From Caballeronia sp031450805 (lineage in GTDB: Bacteria > Pseudomonadota > Gammaproteobacteria > Burkholderiales > Burkholderiaceae): 64,000 nt of DNA. Below the pieces are notes generated by a model. The model saw only the letters and a list, made by a program, of their open reading frames with translations. It had not been told where the DNA came from and searched no databases. Position 1 is the stretch's first letter, and each line of letters starts with the position of its first letter. The DNA is taken from assembly GCF_031450805.1 (NCBI RefSeq), contig NZ_JARTVY010000001.1, forward strand, positions 868,001 to 932,000, written 5' to 3'. A program made the translations under genes and the position numbers. Positions 1-7,720 of this stretch are shown in pieces.

Positions 1-49
1 TGGCGCCGGTCTGAGCGGCTACGGCGTCGATCAATTCCTGTTTGTTCAT
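1..49 (-). CDS. DNA-binding protein HU, N-terminal fragment
   Basis: Only the first 16 codons lie inside the window; the gene runs off the left edge on the minus strand. The peptide MNKQELIDAVAAQTGA is the conserved start of HU, the small histone-like protein that bends DNA and compacts the nucleoid. The ATG is at 47-49 and is preceded by a purine-rich AAGGAACCTT ribosome-binding stretch at 51-60. HU assists DnaA at replication origins, so its position next to the candidate origin at 2307-2580 is fitting. Whether it is the HU-alpha or HU-beta type cannot be told from this fragment. Confidence 0.88.
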   Translation of the reverse strand, partial: MNKQELIDAVAAQTGA

Positions 50-512
50 TAAGGTTCCTTTATCAGTTTAGGTTGACACGAACAGCGCGAACGCGCCGAT
101 TATACGTGCGCAAGCTCTGCAGTCGAGTAGGGGCGCCCTTCTGGCGGGCCTGTCGCGGCTGTCGGGCGAACCGGCGCGGTTTCGCGTCGCTTCGTCTGCA
201 TTGCCTTGCGTCAAAGCTCTCGCGCCGCCTACGAACGAGGCGCTTCGTATGATAGCGCAGCGCAAACCCAATCAGGATAAGGGTTTCAAAGATTTACCCT
301 TATGTAACGAGGGTTGCCGGCAGGTTTTTGGCGCGCAATGTCCGCCCGTCCGGGCAGGGTTTTCGAGGGGGCGATCGAAACTGGAACGCGCGTTGGTTTT
401 TGCCAACGTTCCGGGCGAAAACGCTTGTCCGTATTGGGTTTGCGGCGTTCGGGCCCCGTTCGGGGCTGCGAGCGATACAGTGTCACGTTCCCTCCGACTT
501 CACGCTCGACGC
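50..512. other. intergenic region between divergent HU and mnmC
   Basis: This 463-base stretch should hold the promoters of the HU gene (leftward) and mnmC (rightward). A TATCAT hexamer on the minus strand at 249-254 could be a -10 element for HU, but I find no good -35 partner. The mnmC reading frame is open back to about 201, yet the upstream peptide is arginine-rich and unlike the conserved MnmC N-terminus, so I treat it as non-coding. No RNA gene or clear hairpin terminator is visible. Confidence 0.4.
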
Positions 513-2306
513 ATGACCGACTGCTCGCCGCTTCTCGCATTTCACGATCTTCCCGCGCGCTGGAAGGACAAGCGCATCTTCACGTTTCTCGCTGCGGATG
601 CGGGCAACGGGAGTCTCAAGGCCTTGCTCGCGGTATGGCGTCGATGGCGCGAATCCGGCGCGCGCAGCGAGCGTCTGCATCTCGTTGCGACTGTGCCGCC
701 CACGGTTCCGGAAGATGACGACGCGCTCGCGGCCGAACTCGGCGACGCGTTGCCGATACGCACGCCTGGTCTGCATCGCCTGGAATTCGATGCCGGGCGC
801 GTCGTCCTGACGCTCGCAATCGGAAACGAAAACGACATGCTGCCGAAGCTGTGGCTGCGCGCCGATGCGATGCACTTCGACGCATCGCAACACGACGATC
901 CGCGCAAGCTCTGCAAGACGCTCGCACGCTTCGCCGCCGATGACGCGACGCTATCGGCGTCGGCCGCCGAGCCTGCGAAAGCAGCTTTGCTGAAGGCCCT
1001 TGCAGCTTCCGGCTTCGACTGCAACGCGACGTCCGACGGCATGACAGGCCGCTTCGCGCCGCGCTGGCGCGTGCGCCGTCACGAACCGCCCGTCGCCTGC
1101 CATGCGCCGGTGCGCGAGGCGATCGTCATCGGCGCGGGACTCGCGGGATGCGCGATGACATCGGCGCTCGCGTCTCGCGGATGGCGCGTCACGCTGATCG
1201 ACCGCCACGCGTCGCCCGCGCTCGACGCATCGGGCAATCCGGCTGGCGTCTTTCATCCGATCGTCTGGCGCGACGACAGCATCGCCGCTCGACTGACGCG
1301 CGCCGGTTTTCTCCACGCGCTGCGTCGATGGCCCGCGCTCGAAGCGGCGGGCCACGACTTGCAGCGCAGCGTCGCGGGCCTCCTGCAAATCGCCGACACG
1401 CCCGAGGATGCGGACGCGCTCGCCGCCGCCATCGAACGATTCGGCTACCCGCGCGAGTACGTCACCGCGATGACGCGCGACGCAGCATCGCGGGCGGCGG
1501 GCGTCGATGTCGCGCGCGGCGGATGGTTTTTCCCGCACGGCGGCTCCATCTCGCCAGCGGCCGTCTGCGCGGCGCAACTGGCCGCCGCCGGCGACGCGCT
1601 TACCGCGCGCATGAACACGGAAGTGGCGCGGATCGAGCAGGACGGCCGCGGCTGGCAGGCGTTCGATGCCGGCGGCGCACTCATCGCGAAAGCGCCCGTC
1701 GTGGTGCTGGCGAACGCCCGCGATGCGGCGCGCCTCGCCGGCCTTCACGGCGAACCGACACGGGGCGTGCGCGGCCAGCTTTCGATCCTCGGCGCAAGCC
1801 CGCTCGATGCACTGCGCGTGCCGGTCATCGGCGACGGATACGCGGTACCGCTGGGCAACGGCCGCACGCTGATCGGCGCGACGTACGACATCGACGATAC
1901 GGACCCCCACATGCGCGATGCGGGACATCGGGAAAATATCGAGCGCGTCGGCCGCATGCTACCGGCGCTTCGCGACGTATCCGCGTCGCAGGGACGCGTG
2001 GCGTTTCGCTGCGTGACGAGCGACCGCATGCCGATGATCGGCCAGCTCGCCGACGAAACCGCCGCTCGCCGCGACGCGCAGAGGCTGTCGGGCGCGTGGC
2101 CGCTCGACCTCGCACGCGTCGAAGGTCTGTACGGGGCGTTCGCGTTCGGTTCGCGCGGCCTCGTGTGGGCGGCGCTCGCGGCGGAACTCATCGCATCGCA
2201 GATCGGAGGCGAGCCGTGGCCCATCGAACGGGAGCTGGCGGAAGCCATCGACCCGGCGCGATTCCTGTTGCGAGCGTTACGTCACGGAGAGATCACCGCG
2301 GCGTAG
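513..2306 (+). CDS. mnmC: MnmC-like tRNA U34 modification protein with intact FAD domain and degenerate methyltransferase domain
   Basis: MnmC is normally bifunctional. An FAD oxidase domain removes the carboxymethyl group from cmnm5(s2)U34 of tRNA, and an N-terminal SAM domain methylates the product. Here the FAD half (about residue 200 onward) is well formed, with a GAGLAG dinucleotide-binding motif, the DASGNPAGVFHP segment and a C-terminal ALAAELIASQI helix. The N-terminal half is short. The usual glycine-rich SAM loop (like ETGFGTGLNFL) is replaced by ADAGNGSLKALL, the DGFAP...NP..W motif by FDASQHDDPRKL, and the first 50-60 family residues are missing. I chose ATG 513 because upstream codons show no family similarity; no strong ribosome-binding site is visible. 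MnmG, which acts earlier in the same pathway, lies at 28274. The oxidase role is likely and the methylation role doubtful. Confidence 0.75.
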   Translation: MTDCSPLLAFHDLPARWKDKRIFTFLAADAGNGSLKALLAVWRRWRESGARSERLHLVATVPPTVPEDDDALAAELGDALPIRTPGLHRLEFDAGRVVLTLAIGNENDMLPKLWLRADAMHFDASQHDDPRKLCKTLARFAADDATLSASAAEPAKAALLKALAASGFDCNATSDGMTGRFAPRWRVRRHEPPVACHAPVREAIVIGAGLAGCAMTSALASRGWRVTLIDRHASPALDASGNPAGVFHPIVWRDDSIAARLTRAGFLHALRRWPALEAAGHDLQRSVAGLLQIADTPEDADALAAAIERFGYPREYVTAMTRDAASRAAGVDVARGGWFFPHGGSISPAAVCAAQLAAAGDALTARMNTEVARIEQDGRGWQAFDAGGALIAKAPVVVLANARDAARLAGLHGEPTRGVRGQLSILGASPLDALRVPVIGDGYAVPLGNGRTLIGATYDIDDTDPHMRDAGHRENIERVGRMLPALRDVSASQGRVAFRCVTSDRMPMIGQLADETAARRDAQRLSGAWPLDLARVEGLYGAFAFGSRGLVWAALAAELIASQIGGEPWPIERELAEAIDPARFLLRALRHGEITAA

Positions 2307-2580
2307 TTATCCTCGTGACTCTGTGGATAAGCCAGGGAATTGCGGCAAGAAGAGCTGTGAACGCGTTGTGCACGTAAACGGGACAAGCGGCAGACACCCC
2401 TGGAACGGCTCAAAGTTGTTCTGCGTTAACGGCGCGGCAAGAACATGTTTACCGCGCGGTTCTTCGACGCGCATCTCTTTGACCCGCAACGGTAAACACG
2501 GGTTGTCCACAGAAGCGGCGGCGCCTTGTTAACTACTACTACGTTTATATACAGTAAACCTGTAAACACCTGAAGGCGGG
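2307..2580. other. candidate chromosomal replication origin (oriC) with DnaA boxes, trio track and AT-rich tract
   Basis: A perfect DnaA box (TTATCCACA on the minus strand) lies at 2322-2330, and TTGTCCACA lies at 2504-2512. Weaker matches are TTATCCTCG at 2307-2315 and TTGTGCACG at 2366-2374. The box at 2504 is followed by a GC-rich spacer (2513-2526), then CTACTACTAC at 2533-2542, then an AT-rich run (TTTATATACAG, 2544-2554). Box, GC cluster and DnaA trios (3'-GAT repeats on the bottom strand) in this order form the basal unwinding system described for bacterial origins. Five GTAAAC motifs also lie here. HU is adjacent, parS sites and parAB are within 31 kb, and the mnmG and atp operons read away from this spot. 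It is an origin by architecture only; no function is shown. Confidence 0.6.
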
Positions 2581-3078
2581 GTCATCGACAGCGGAAAACC
2601 CGATGCCCGACCGGTCGCTATTTCCGCAACGAGCCGCAAGCAGTCGCTTTTACTTCTTAGGAATCATGGGGTTGCAGTTCGGCCGCAGGCACCGGCGTGT
2701 GGCACAATCGCGCTTCTTCCTGCGTCGCGCCGGTCAGCCGGCGACCGCTTCAATGGAACGACGCTTGCGGAACGACAATCCGATCATCAAGCCGCAAGTT
2801 CGTTTTCCAGGTCCGGCCAGCGCTCGCGCGCGGCGCATCCCAGTGCTTTCCGAGAGCCAGGATGCGAGCAAGCCAGGCAGCTCGAGCCGGACGCGTCACA
2901 AGGTCGTACACGGCTGAACCGTGACGCCGTGTTCGGTCAAGTTCGTTTGGCCTGAATGAACCTACGCTCAGTCGTTGTCGGGTAGCGCGTATCGGCGTGT
3001 CCCGCGAGTCTCGCTGTAACGCGCGGCCCATGCGACCGGCGTGTCCTCTGCTGCAGCAACGAAGGAGAAGCCCATAAG
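2581..3078. other. intergenic region right of the candidate origin
   Basis: This roughly 500-base stretch lies between the AT-rich tract and the antiporter gene. Its short open frames are inconsistent between strands and show no recognisable protein, so I see no gene. A GGAG-type ribosome-binding site (AAGGAGAAG, about 3061-3069) precedes the antiporter start. The rest has no repeat or terminator I can support and may contain the antiporter promoter. Confidence 0.4.
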
Positions 3079-4281
3079 ATGAATTCGGCATTTTCATTTC
3101 TTCCCGCGTGGCCGCTCGAACCCGACGCCATTCTGTGGGCCGGTCTCGCGCTGGTCACGGCGGGCCTCGCCGGAGAATTGCTGTGGCGCGCATGGCGGCT
3201 GCCGCGCATCACGGGCTACGCGGTGATCGGCCTCATCGCGGGCAATGCGGGTCTCGGCGTGATCGACGCCAGCGCGGGTGGCCTGTCGCGCCCGCTGCTC
3301 GATGTCGCGCTCGGACTGCTGCTGTTCGAACTCGGCGGCCGGCTCGACCTGCGCTGGATCCGCCGCAATCCTTATCTGATCTTGTCGAGCATCGCGGAAT
3401 CGACGCTGACCTTCATTCTCGTGCTGATTGCACTGATGCTCGTCAAGGTGCCGACGATGCCCTCGATCGTGATCGCCGCGATCGCGATGGCGACTTCACC
3501 CGCGATGGTCATCCAGCTCAAGACCGAACTGCGCGCGGAAGGCCAGGTCACCCAGCGGCTGATGACGTTGACCGCGCTTAACAGCATGTACGCGGTCATC
3601 GTCGAAAAGCTCGCGGCGGGCGTGCTGCATCAGGAGATTTACGGCAACACGTTCGCGACGATTCTTCAGCCGCTGTATCTGCTGCTCGGCTCGCTCGTGC
3701 TCGCGTTTCTGCTCGCGCGCGCGTGCAACCTGCTCTACCGGCGTCTGAACGCGAACGACGAGCATTCGTTCGTCGCGCTCTTCGGCCTCGTGCTGCTGGC
3801 GATCGCCGTCGCGCACATCTTCAAGCTCTCGACGATCCTCGCGCTGCTCGCGGCGGGCATCATCGTGAAGAATGCCGATGAGCGGCCGCAACTGTGGCCG
3901 TCGCATTTCGGCTCGGCGGGGTGGCTTCTCACCGTCATTCTGTTCGCCCTGACGCTGACTTCGTTCCACTGGCGCGATATTGCGCTGGGCGGGGTGGCGG
4001 CGCTCGGGCTGATCGTCGCGCGGGTGATCGGCAAGCTCGTGGGCGTGATGATCTTCGCAAAACCGAGCGGACTGAACTGGAAGCAGGGCGCGGCGCTCGG
4101 CGTGGCGCTCACGCCGATGTCTGCGCTCGCGTACCTGCTCGTCGACGACATGTACGTGCTGTATCCCGACTACGACCCGACCTTGCGCGCGATCGTCATG
4201 TGTTCGATCGTCGTGCTTCAGATCGCGACGCCCTTCGTGGTTTACCGTAGTTTGTCCGCGGTCGGCGAGCGCCGCGAGTAA
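3079..4281 (+). CDS. CPA2-family cation:proton antiporter (KefB/NapA-like membrane domain)
   Basis: The 400-residue protein is almost entirely hydrophobic, with about 11-12 membrane segments, and lacks the C-terminal nucleotide-binding RCK domain of full Kef systems. The glycine-rich RITGYAVIGLIAGNAG segment near residues 45-60, the LLLFELGGRLDL stretch near 80-95 and the ATSPAMVIQ segment near 135-150 match the sodium/proton exchanger fold of CPA2 transporters. It probably exchanges sodium or potassium for protons across the inner membrane. The ATG has a good AAGGAGAAG ribosome-binding site. The next gene begins 40 bases downstream, so co-transcription is possible. The ion specificity cannot be read from the sequence. 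Confidence 0.8.
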   Translation: MNSAFSFLPAWPLEPDAILWAGLALVTAGLAGELLWRAWRLPRITGYAVIGLIAGNAGLGVIDASAGGLSRPLLDVALGLLLFELGGRLDLRWIRRNPYLILSSIAESTLTFILVLIALMLVKVPTMPSIVIAAIAMATSPAMVIQLKTELRAEGQVTQRLMTLTALNSMYAVIVEKLAAGVLHQEIYGNTFATILQPLYLLLGSLVLAFLLARACNLLYRRLNANDEHSFVALFGLVLLAIAVAHIFKLSTILALLAAGIIVKNADERPQLWPSHFGSAGWLLTVILFALTLTSFHWRDIALGGVAALGLIVARVIGKLVGVMIFAKPSGLNWKQGAALGVALTPMSALAYLLVDDMYVLYPDYDPTLRAIVMCSIVVLQIATPFVVYRSLSAVGERRE

Positions 4282-4321
4282 GCGCGCGCCGCCGCTCATG
4301 CACTGATCAACAAGAGGCGTC

Positions 4322-5437
4322 ATGGCACTCGAACCATTCATCGACTCCGAGCCGTTCACGTTCGGCGTGGAACTGGAGATCCAGGTCGTCAATACGCACG
4401 ACTACGATTTGACTCGCGCCGCGTCCGACCTGATGCGGCTCATCAAGGACGAAAAGATTCCCGGCAACATCACGCCGGAGATCACCGAAAGCATGATCGA
4501 GCTTTCGACGGGCATCTGCACGACACACGAGCAGGCCGTCGCCGATCTGCGCAAGATTCGCGATACGCTCGTCGCGGCGGCGGACCAACTGAACGTCGGA
4601 CTCGCGGGCGGCGGCACGCACGCGTTCCAGCAATGGAGCGATCGCCAGATCTACGACGCGCCGCGCTTTCAGTACATCTCGGAGCTGTACGGCTATCTCG
4701 CGAAGCAGTTCACGGTCTTCGGGCAGCACGTGCATATCGGTTGCCCCGATCCGAACAGCGCGTTGTTCCTGCTGCACGCGATGTCGCGCTACATCCCGCA
4801 CTTCATCGCGTTGTCGGCATCGTCGCCGTATATTCAGGGCGTCGATACGGGCTTTCACTCGGCGCGGCTCAACTCCGTGTTCGCGTTTCCGCTGTCGGGA
4901 CGCGCGCCGTTCACGCTCACGTGGGACAGCTTCGAAGAATACTTCTCGAAGATGGTCAACACGGGCGTCGTCAACAGCATGAAGGACTTCTACTGGGACA
5001 TCCGGCCGAAGCCCGGTTTCGGCACCATCGAAGTCCGCGTGATGGACACGCCGCTTTCTGTCGATCGCGCCGCGGCCATCGCTTGCTACATTCAAACGTT
5101 GTCGCGTTACCTGCTGCTCGACAAGCCGCTGACGCCGAAGGAAGACGACTACCTCGTCTATACGTTCAACCGCTTCGAAGCATGCCGCTTCGGTCTCGGA
5201 GGCACGTGCATCCATCCGCAGACGGGCGAGCGCCGCACCATCGCCGAGGACATCCTCGCCACGCTCGACGTGCTCGCTCCCCATGCCGAAGCGCTCGGTT
5301 CGCAAGCGGCGCTCGCACAGGTCGCGGATATCGCGCGCGGCGGCGTCAATGATGCGTCGTGGCTGCGCGGCGTATTCGACAAGGAAAAGTCCCTGCACGA
5401 AGCCGTCCGTCAGCAATGCCTGCAATGGCGCGCCTGA
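4322..5437 (+). CDS. YbdK-type carboxylate-amine ligase (glutamate-cysteine ligase family 2)
   Basis: This 371-residue cytoplasmic protein matches E. coli YbdK in length and motifs. FTFGVELEIQVVN near residue 12 supplies the ATP-grasp-like metal ligands, ITPEITESMIELSTGI follows near 55, and FGQHVHIGCPDPNSA lies near 135. The family has weak gamma-glutamylcysteine ligase activity, so a role in glutathione-type thiol synthesis is possible but not certain. True gshA is usually a separate gene in Burkholderia. It follows the antiporter by 40 bases and ends just before a strong hairpin terminator at 5476-5508. Confidence 0.85.
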   Translation: MALEPFIDSEPFTFGVELEIQVVNTHDYDLTRAASDLMRLIKDEKIPGNITPEITESMIELSTGICTTHEQAVADLRKIRDTLVAAADQLNVGLAGGGTHAFQQWSDRQIYDAPRFQYISELYGYLAKQFTVFGQHVHIGCPDPNSALFLLHAMSRYIPHFIALSASSPYIQGVDTGFHSARLNSVFAFPLSGRAPFTLTWDSFEEYFSKMVNTGVVNSMKDFYWDIRPKPGFGTIEVRVMDTPLSVDRAAAIACYIQTLSRYLLLDKPLTPKEDDYLVYTFNRFEACRFGLGGTCIHPQTGERRTIAEDILATLDVLAPHAEALGSQAALAQVADIARGGVNDASWLRGVFDKEKSLHEAVRQQCLQWRA

Positions 5438-5475
5438 GACGGCGCGCGCATTACCCGCATTAGCGTCAATCCGAG

Positions 5476-5508
5476 AAGGCCGCCTGTAATGTATCCGGCG
5501 GCCTTTTT
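5476..5508 (+). terminator. intrinsic terminator after the YbdK-type gene
   Basis: AAGGCCGCC (5476-5484) pairs with GGCGGCCTT (5497-5505) around a 12-base loop, and the stem runs into five T residues. It lies 38 bases past the stop codon and would end a transcript of the antiporter and ligase genes. Confidence 0.85.
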
Positions 5509-6148
5509 CCTTCGGACCCGTTCAGGCGTCGCTGTGTATGAAACGCGTGCATGTCGCCGCGCAATAGGATTCCTTCCACCGCGATTAGCGCAAAGCCGAA
5601 TGGCATCCTTAAGATTTGCATTCAGCGTCCGTATACCTGAGTAATAGAAAGTAACGGAGTCAGTCTGTTGCCGTTGGTTACTGAAAGAACATCCCGAAAG
5701 GCAATCGGACCGGCGTCTGTTCCTTGCACGAAGGCCCGCAACGGACCGGAACGTGGCCTTCCGCACGATACCGACCGTTACCGAAAATACACTCACGACG
5801 AAATAAGCCGTTTTTCCACGGGTTATCCACAGTTTTGCGTGGATAATTAAGGTGTACGTTTCGTCTCAGTCGCTTAGAATGGCGACTTTCCCGGCGGCGC
5901 GGTATAGTCGGCGAAAGAGCGCCACGGCTGGACAAAAGAAGGCGCAAAACGAAGAGGGTGGCAATGTCCCCTTTCAGGCAAAGCGAATTGGCTTGGTACG
6001 CCTGAATTTTGAGACGGCGGGGACCACGAACCGGGAGTTATCCCGACGAACGGACAAGGTGAGTCGGGGCGGCTTTCGGGGCGAGGGGTTCGCGGTTCCA
6101 GGCGGACATGCCGTCGAAACCCATAAAGCGGAAAACAAGCGAAATATT
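5509..6148. other. intergenic region before marR, including a DnaA-box cluster
   Basis: This 640-base gap holds no convincing gene. The reading frame of marR stays open back to 5852, but the extra peptide is not MarR-like. The notable content is the group of DnaA-like boxes at 5812-5846, listed separately. A small dyad AGTAAC/GTTACT (5650-5655 and 5677-5682) is too weak to interpret. Confidence 0.45.
5812..5846. promoter_or_regulatory. cluster of three DnaA-box-like sequences
   Basis: TTTTCCACG (5812-5820), the perfect box TTATCCACA (5823-5831) and, on the minus strand, TTATCCACG (5838-5846) lie within 35 bases, followed by an AT-rich TAATTAAGG. Spacing this tight suggests cooperative DnaA binding. 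No CTAC trio track follows, so I read this as a DnaA-regulated or titrating site, or an outlying part of the origin region, rather than the unwinding site. Confidence 0.6.
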
Positions 6149-6793
6149 ATGAGTGAAGGCGTTTACGGAGAGCAGGCGACGGGGCGGGTGACCCACGGCC
6201 TGCTGAGGCTGAGCACTGCGATGCGCAGCCAGGCTTGGGAGTGGGCGGAAGGTGCGGGGCTCACGCCGACTCAAGGTGAAATTCTCGTGCTGCTCATGCA
6301 GCGTAAAGGGCCGATGCGCCTTGGCGAGATTGCGCGCGAGACGGCGCTGACCGCCGCGACGACGAGCGATGCCGTCAGCACGCTCGAAGGCAAGGGGCTC
6401 GTCGAAAAGCGCCGCGCCCTCGACGATGGCCGCGCCCTCGCGGTTCGTCTGACCGCCCGCGGCCGCACTGCCGCAAAGAAGGCGCTGCAATGGCCGGACT
6501 TCCTCTCGAAGGCGGTCGGCACGCTGCGCGAAGACGAGCAGGCGGCGCTCTATCGCTCGCTGCTGAAGACGATTCGTCAACTCGAAGCGCAGCAGCAGAT
6601 TCCCGCGCACCGCATGTGCCTCTCCTGTTCGCACTTCGAGGTCAGCAAGAACCCGAAGAAGGTCTCGCATCACTGCGCGCTTCTTCAGATCGACATGGCC
6701 GACACGGACCTGCGTCTCGACTGTTCGGTATACGAAGAAGGCGATCTCGGCCAGCAGAAGAAAGTCTGGAAAGTCTTCGCGCAGATCGCCTGA
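6149..6793 (+). CDS. MarR-family regulator with a C-terminal Cys/His cluster
   Basis: Residues 15-145 form a MarR winged helix-turn-helix. The recognition region is GEIARETALTAATTSDAVSTLE (59-80) and the wing is KRRALDDGRALAVRLT (87-102). The C-terminal tail (155-195) adds C157, C160, H162, H174, H175, C176 and C192, which looks like a zinc or iron-sulfur site and suggests metal or redox sensing. ATG 6149 was chosen because the MarR fold starts directly after it; the open frame upstream has no MarR similarity. No ligand or target is known. The regulator may act on itself or on the amidotransferase/Old Yellow Enzyme pair downstream, with the palindrome at 6862-6882 as a possible operator. Confidence 0.82.
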   Translation: MSEGVYGEQATGRVTHGLLRLSTAMRSQAWEWAEGAGLTPTQGEILVLLMQRKGPMRLGEIARETALTAATTSDAVSTLEGKGLVEKRRALDDGRALAVRLTARGRTAAKKALQWPDFLSKAVGTLREDEQAALYRSLLKTIRQLEAQQQIPAHRMCLSCSHFEVSKNPKKVSHHCALLQIDMADTDLRLDCSVYEEGDLGQQKKVWKVFAQIA

Positions 6794-6861
6794 AGCCGGG
6801 CAGGAAATATCGGTGGCATTCCGCGCTGTGAGGCGTCGGCGAGTCGGTTAGACTGTGCCGT

Positions 6862-6882
6862 CGCGCCTCGCAGCGAGGCGCG
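6862..6882. repeat. perfect 21-base GC-rich palindrome between marR and the amidotransferase gene
   Basis: CGCGCCTCGC and GCGAGGCGCG flank a single A. It can form a hairpin of about eight pairs but has no T-run after it. It lies 69 bases after marR and 51 bases before the amidotransferase start, so it could be an operator or a weak transcript-end structure. Confidence 0.5.
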
Positions 6883-6933
6883 GCTCGTCCCTGGTTCTTG
6901 TTCCGGGCCACGCAGTCGACTCTGGAAGCGCCG

Positions 6934-7650
6934 ATGAAACATGAAGTCCTGGCGATTCGCCACGTCCATTTCGAAGATCTCGGCAGTCTGGAGCTGGTCC
7001 TCGGCGACCGTGGCCATCTCGTGCGTTATCTCGACGTCGGGCGCGGGCGCATCGCGGCGCCGAATCCGCTGGACCCGTCGTTGCTCGTCGTGCTCGGCGG
7101 GCCGATCGGCGCATATGAAGACGCGCACTATCCCCATCTCGGCCCGCTGCTGTCGATGCTCGAAAAGCGCATTGCAGCGGGCCTCCCTACCATCGGCATC
7201 TGTCTCGGCTCGCAGCTGATCGCGCGGGCGCTCGGCGCGCGCGTGTATTCGTCGGGGCGGCTCGAGCTCGGCTGGTCGCCGCTTTCGCTGACGGAAGCGG
7301 GACGCGCATCGCCGTTGCGCCATCTCGATTCGCTGCCCGTCTTTCACTGGCACGGCGATACGTTCGATCTGCCCGAAGGCGCGACGCATCTTGCATCGAC
7401 CGAAGCGTGCGCGCATCAGGCGTTCTCCTGGGGCGAGCATGTGCTCGCGCTGCAGTGTCATGCAGAAGTGCTGACGGACCGCTTCGAGAACTGGCTGATC
7501 ACGTATCCCGCCGATATCGCTCGTGGCGGTGCAACCGTCACCGGCTTGCGAGATGCAACCGCCCGGCACGGAGCCGCCCTCGAAACCGCCGCCCGCGCGA
7601 TGTTCGGCGAATGGCTCGACCGCTTTCCCTCTGCATCGCGAGCAGGCTGA
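6934..7650 (+). CDS. class I glutamine amidotransferase-like protein
   Basis: The 238-residue protein carries the class I amidotransferase triad. The nucleophile is Cys90 in GICLGSQL, the oxyanion strand is VVLGGPIGAYE (about 53-62), and the His/Glu pair is in LQCHAEV near residue 179. Stand-alone members often cleave gamma-glutamyl compounds or glutamine for an unknown partner, and are usually annotated GMP-synthase-like glutamine amidotransferases. ATG 6934 starts the conserved fold, and the in-frame upstream codons are not family-like. The next gene follows after 70 bases. The substrate is not evident. Confidence 0.8.
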   Translation: MKHEVLAIRHVHFEDLGSLELVLGDRGHLVRYLDVGRGRIAAPNPLDPSLLVVLGGPIGAYEDAHYPHLGPLLSMLEKRIAAGLPTIGICLGSQLIARALGARVYSSGRLELGWSPLSLTEAGRASPLRHLDSLPVFHWHGDTFDLPEGATHLASTEACAHQAFSWGEHVLALQCHAEVLTDRFENWLITYPADIARGGATVTGLRDATARHGAALETAARAMFGEWLDRFPSASRAG

Positions 7651-7720
7651 TTCGCCGGCGCTGCGCGCAAAAAAGCGCAGTGCTATGCTCGATCGCTCCT
7701 CTTCGCGACGGGCTTACTAC

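Noticed and set aside
201..512. N-terminal extension of mnmC by about 100 codons
   Set aside because: The extra peptide is unlike the MnmC N-terminus and would not restore the missing methyltransferase motifs.
4307..5425. 372-codon minus-strand frame opposite the YbdK-type gene
   Set aside because: It almost exactly mirrors the real gene, is rich in Arg and lacks any family feature.
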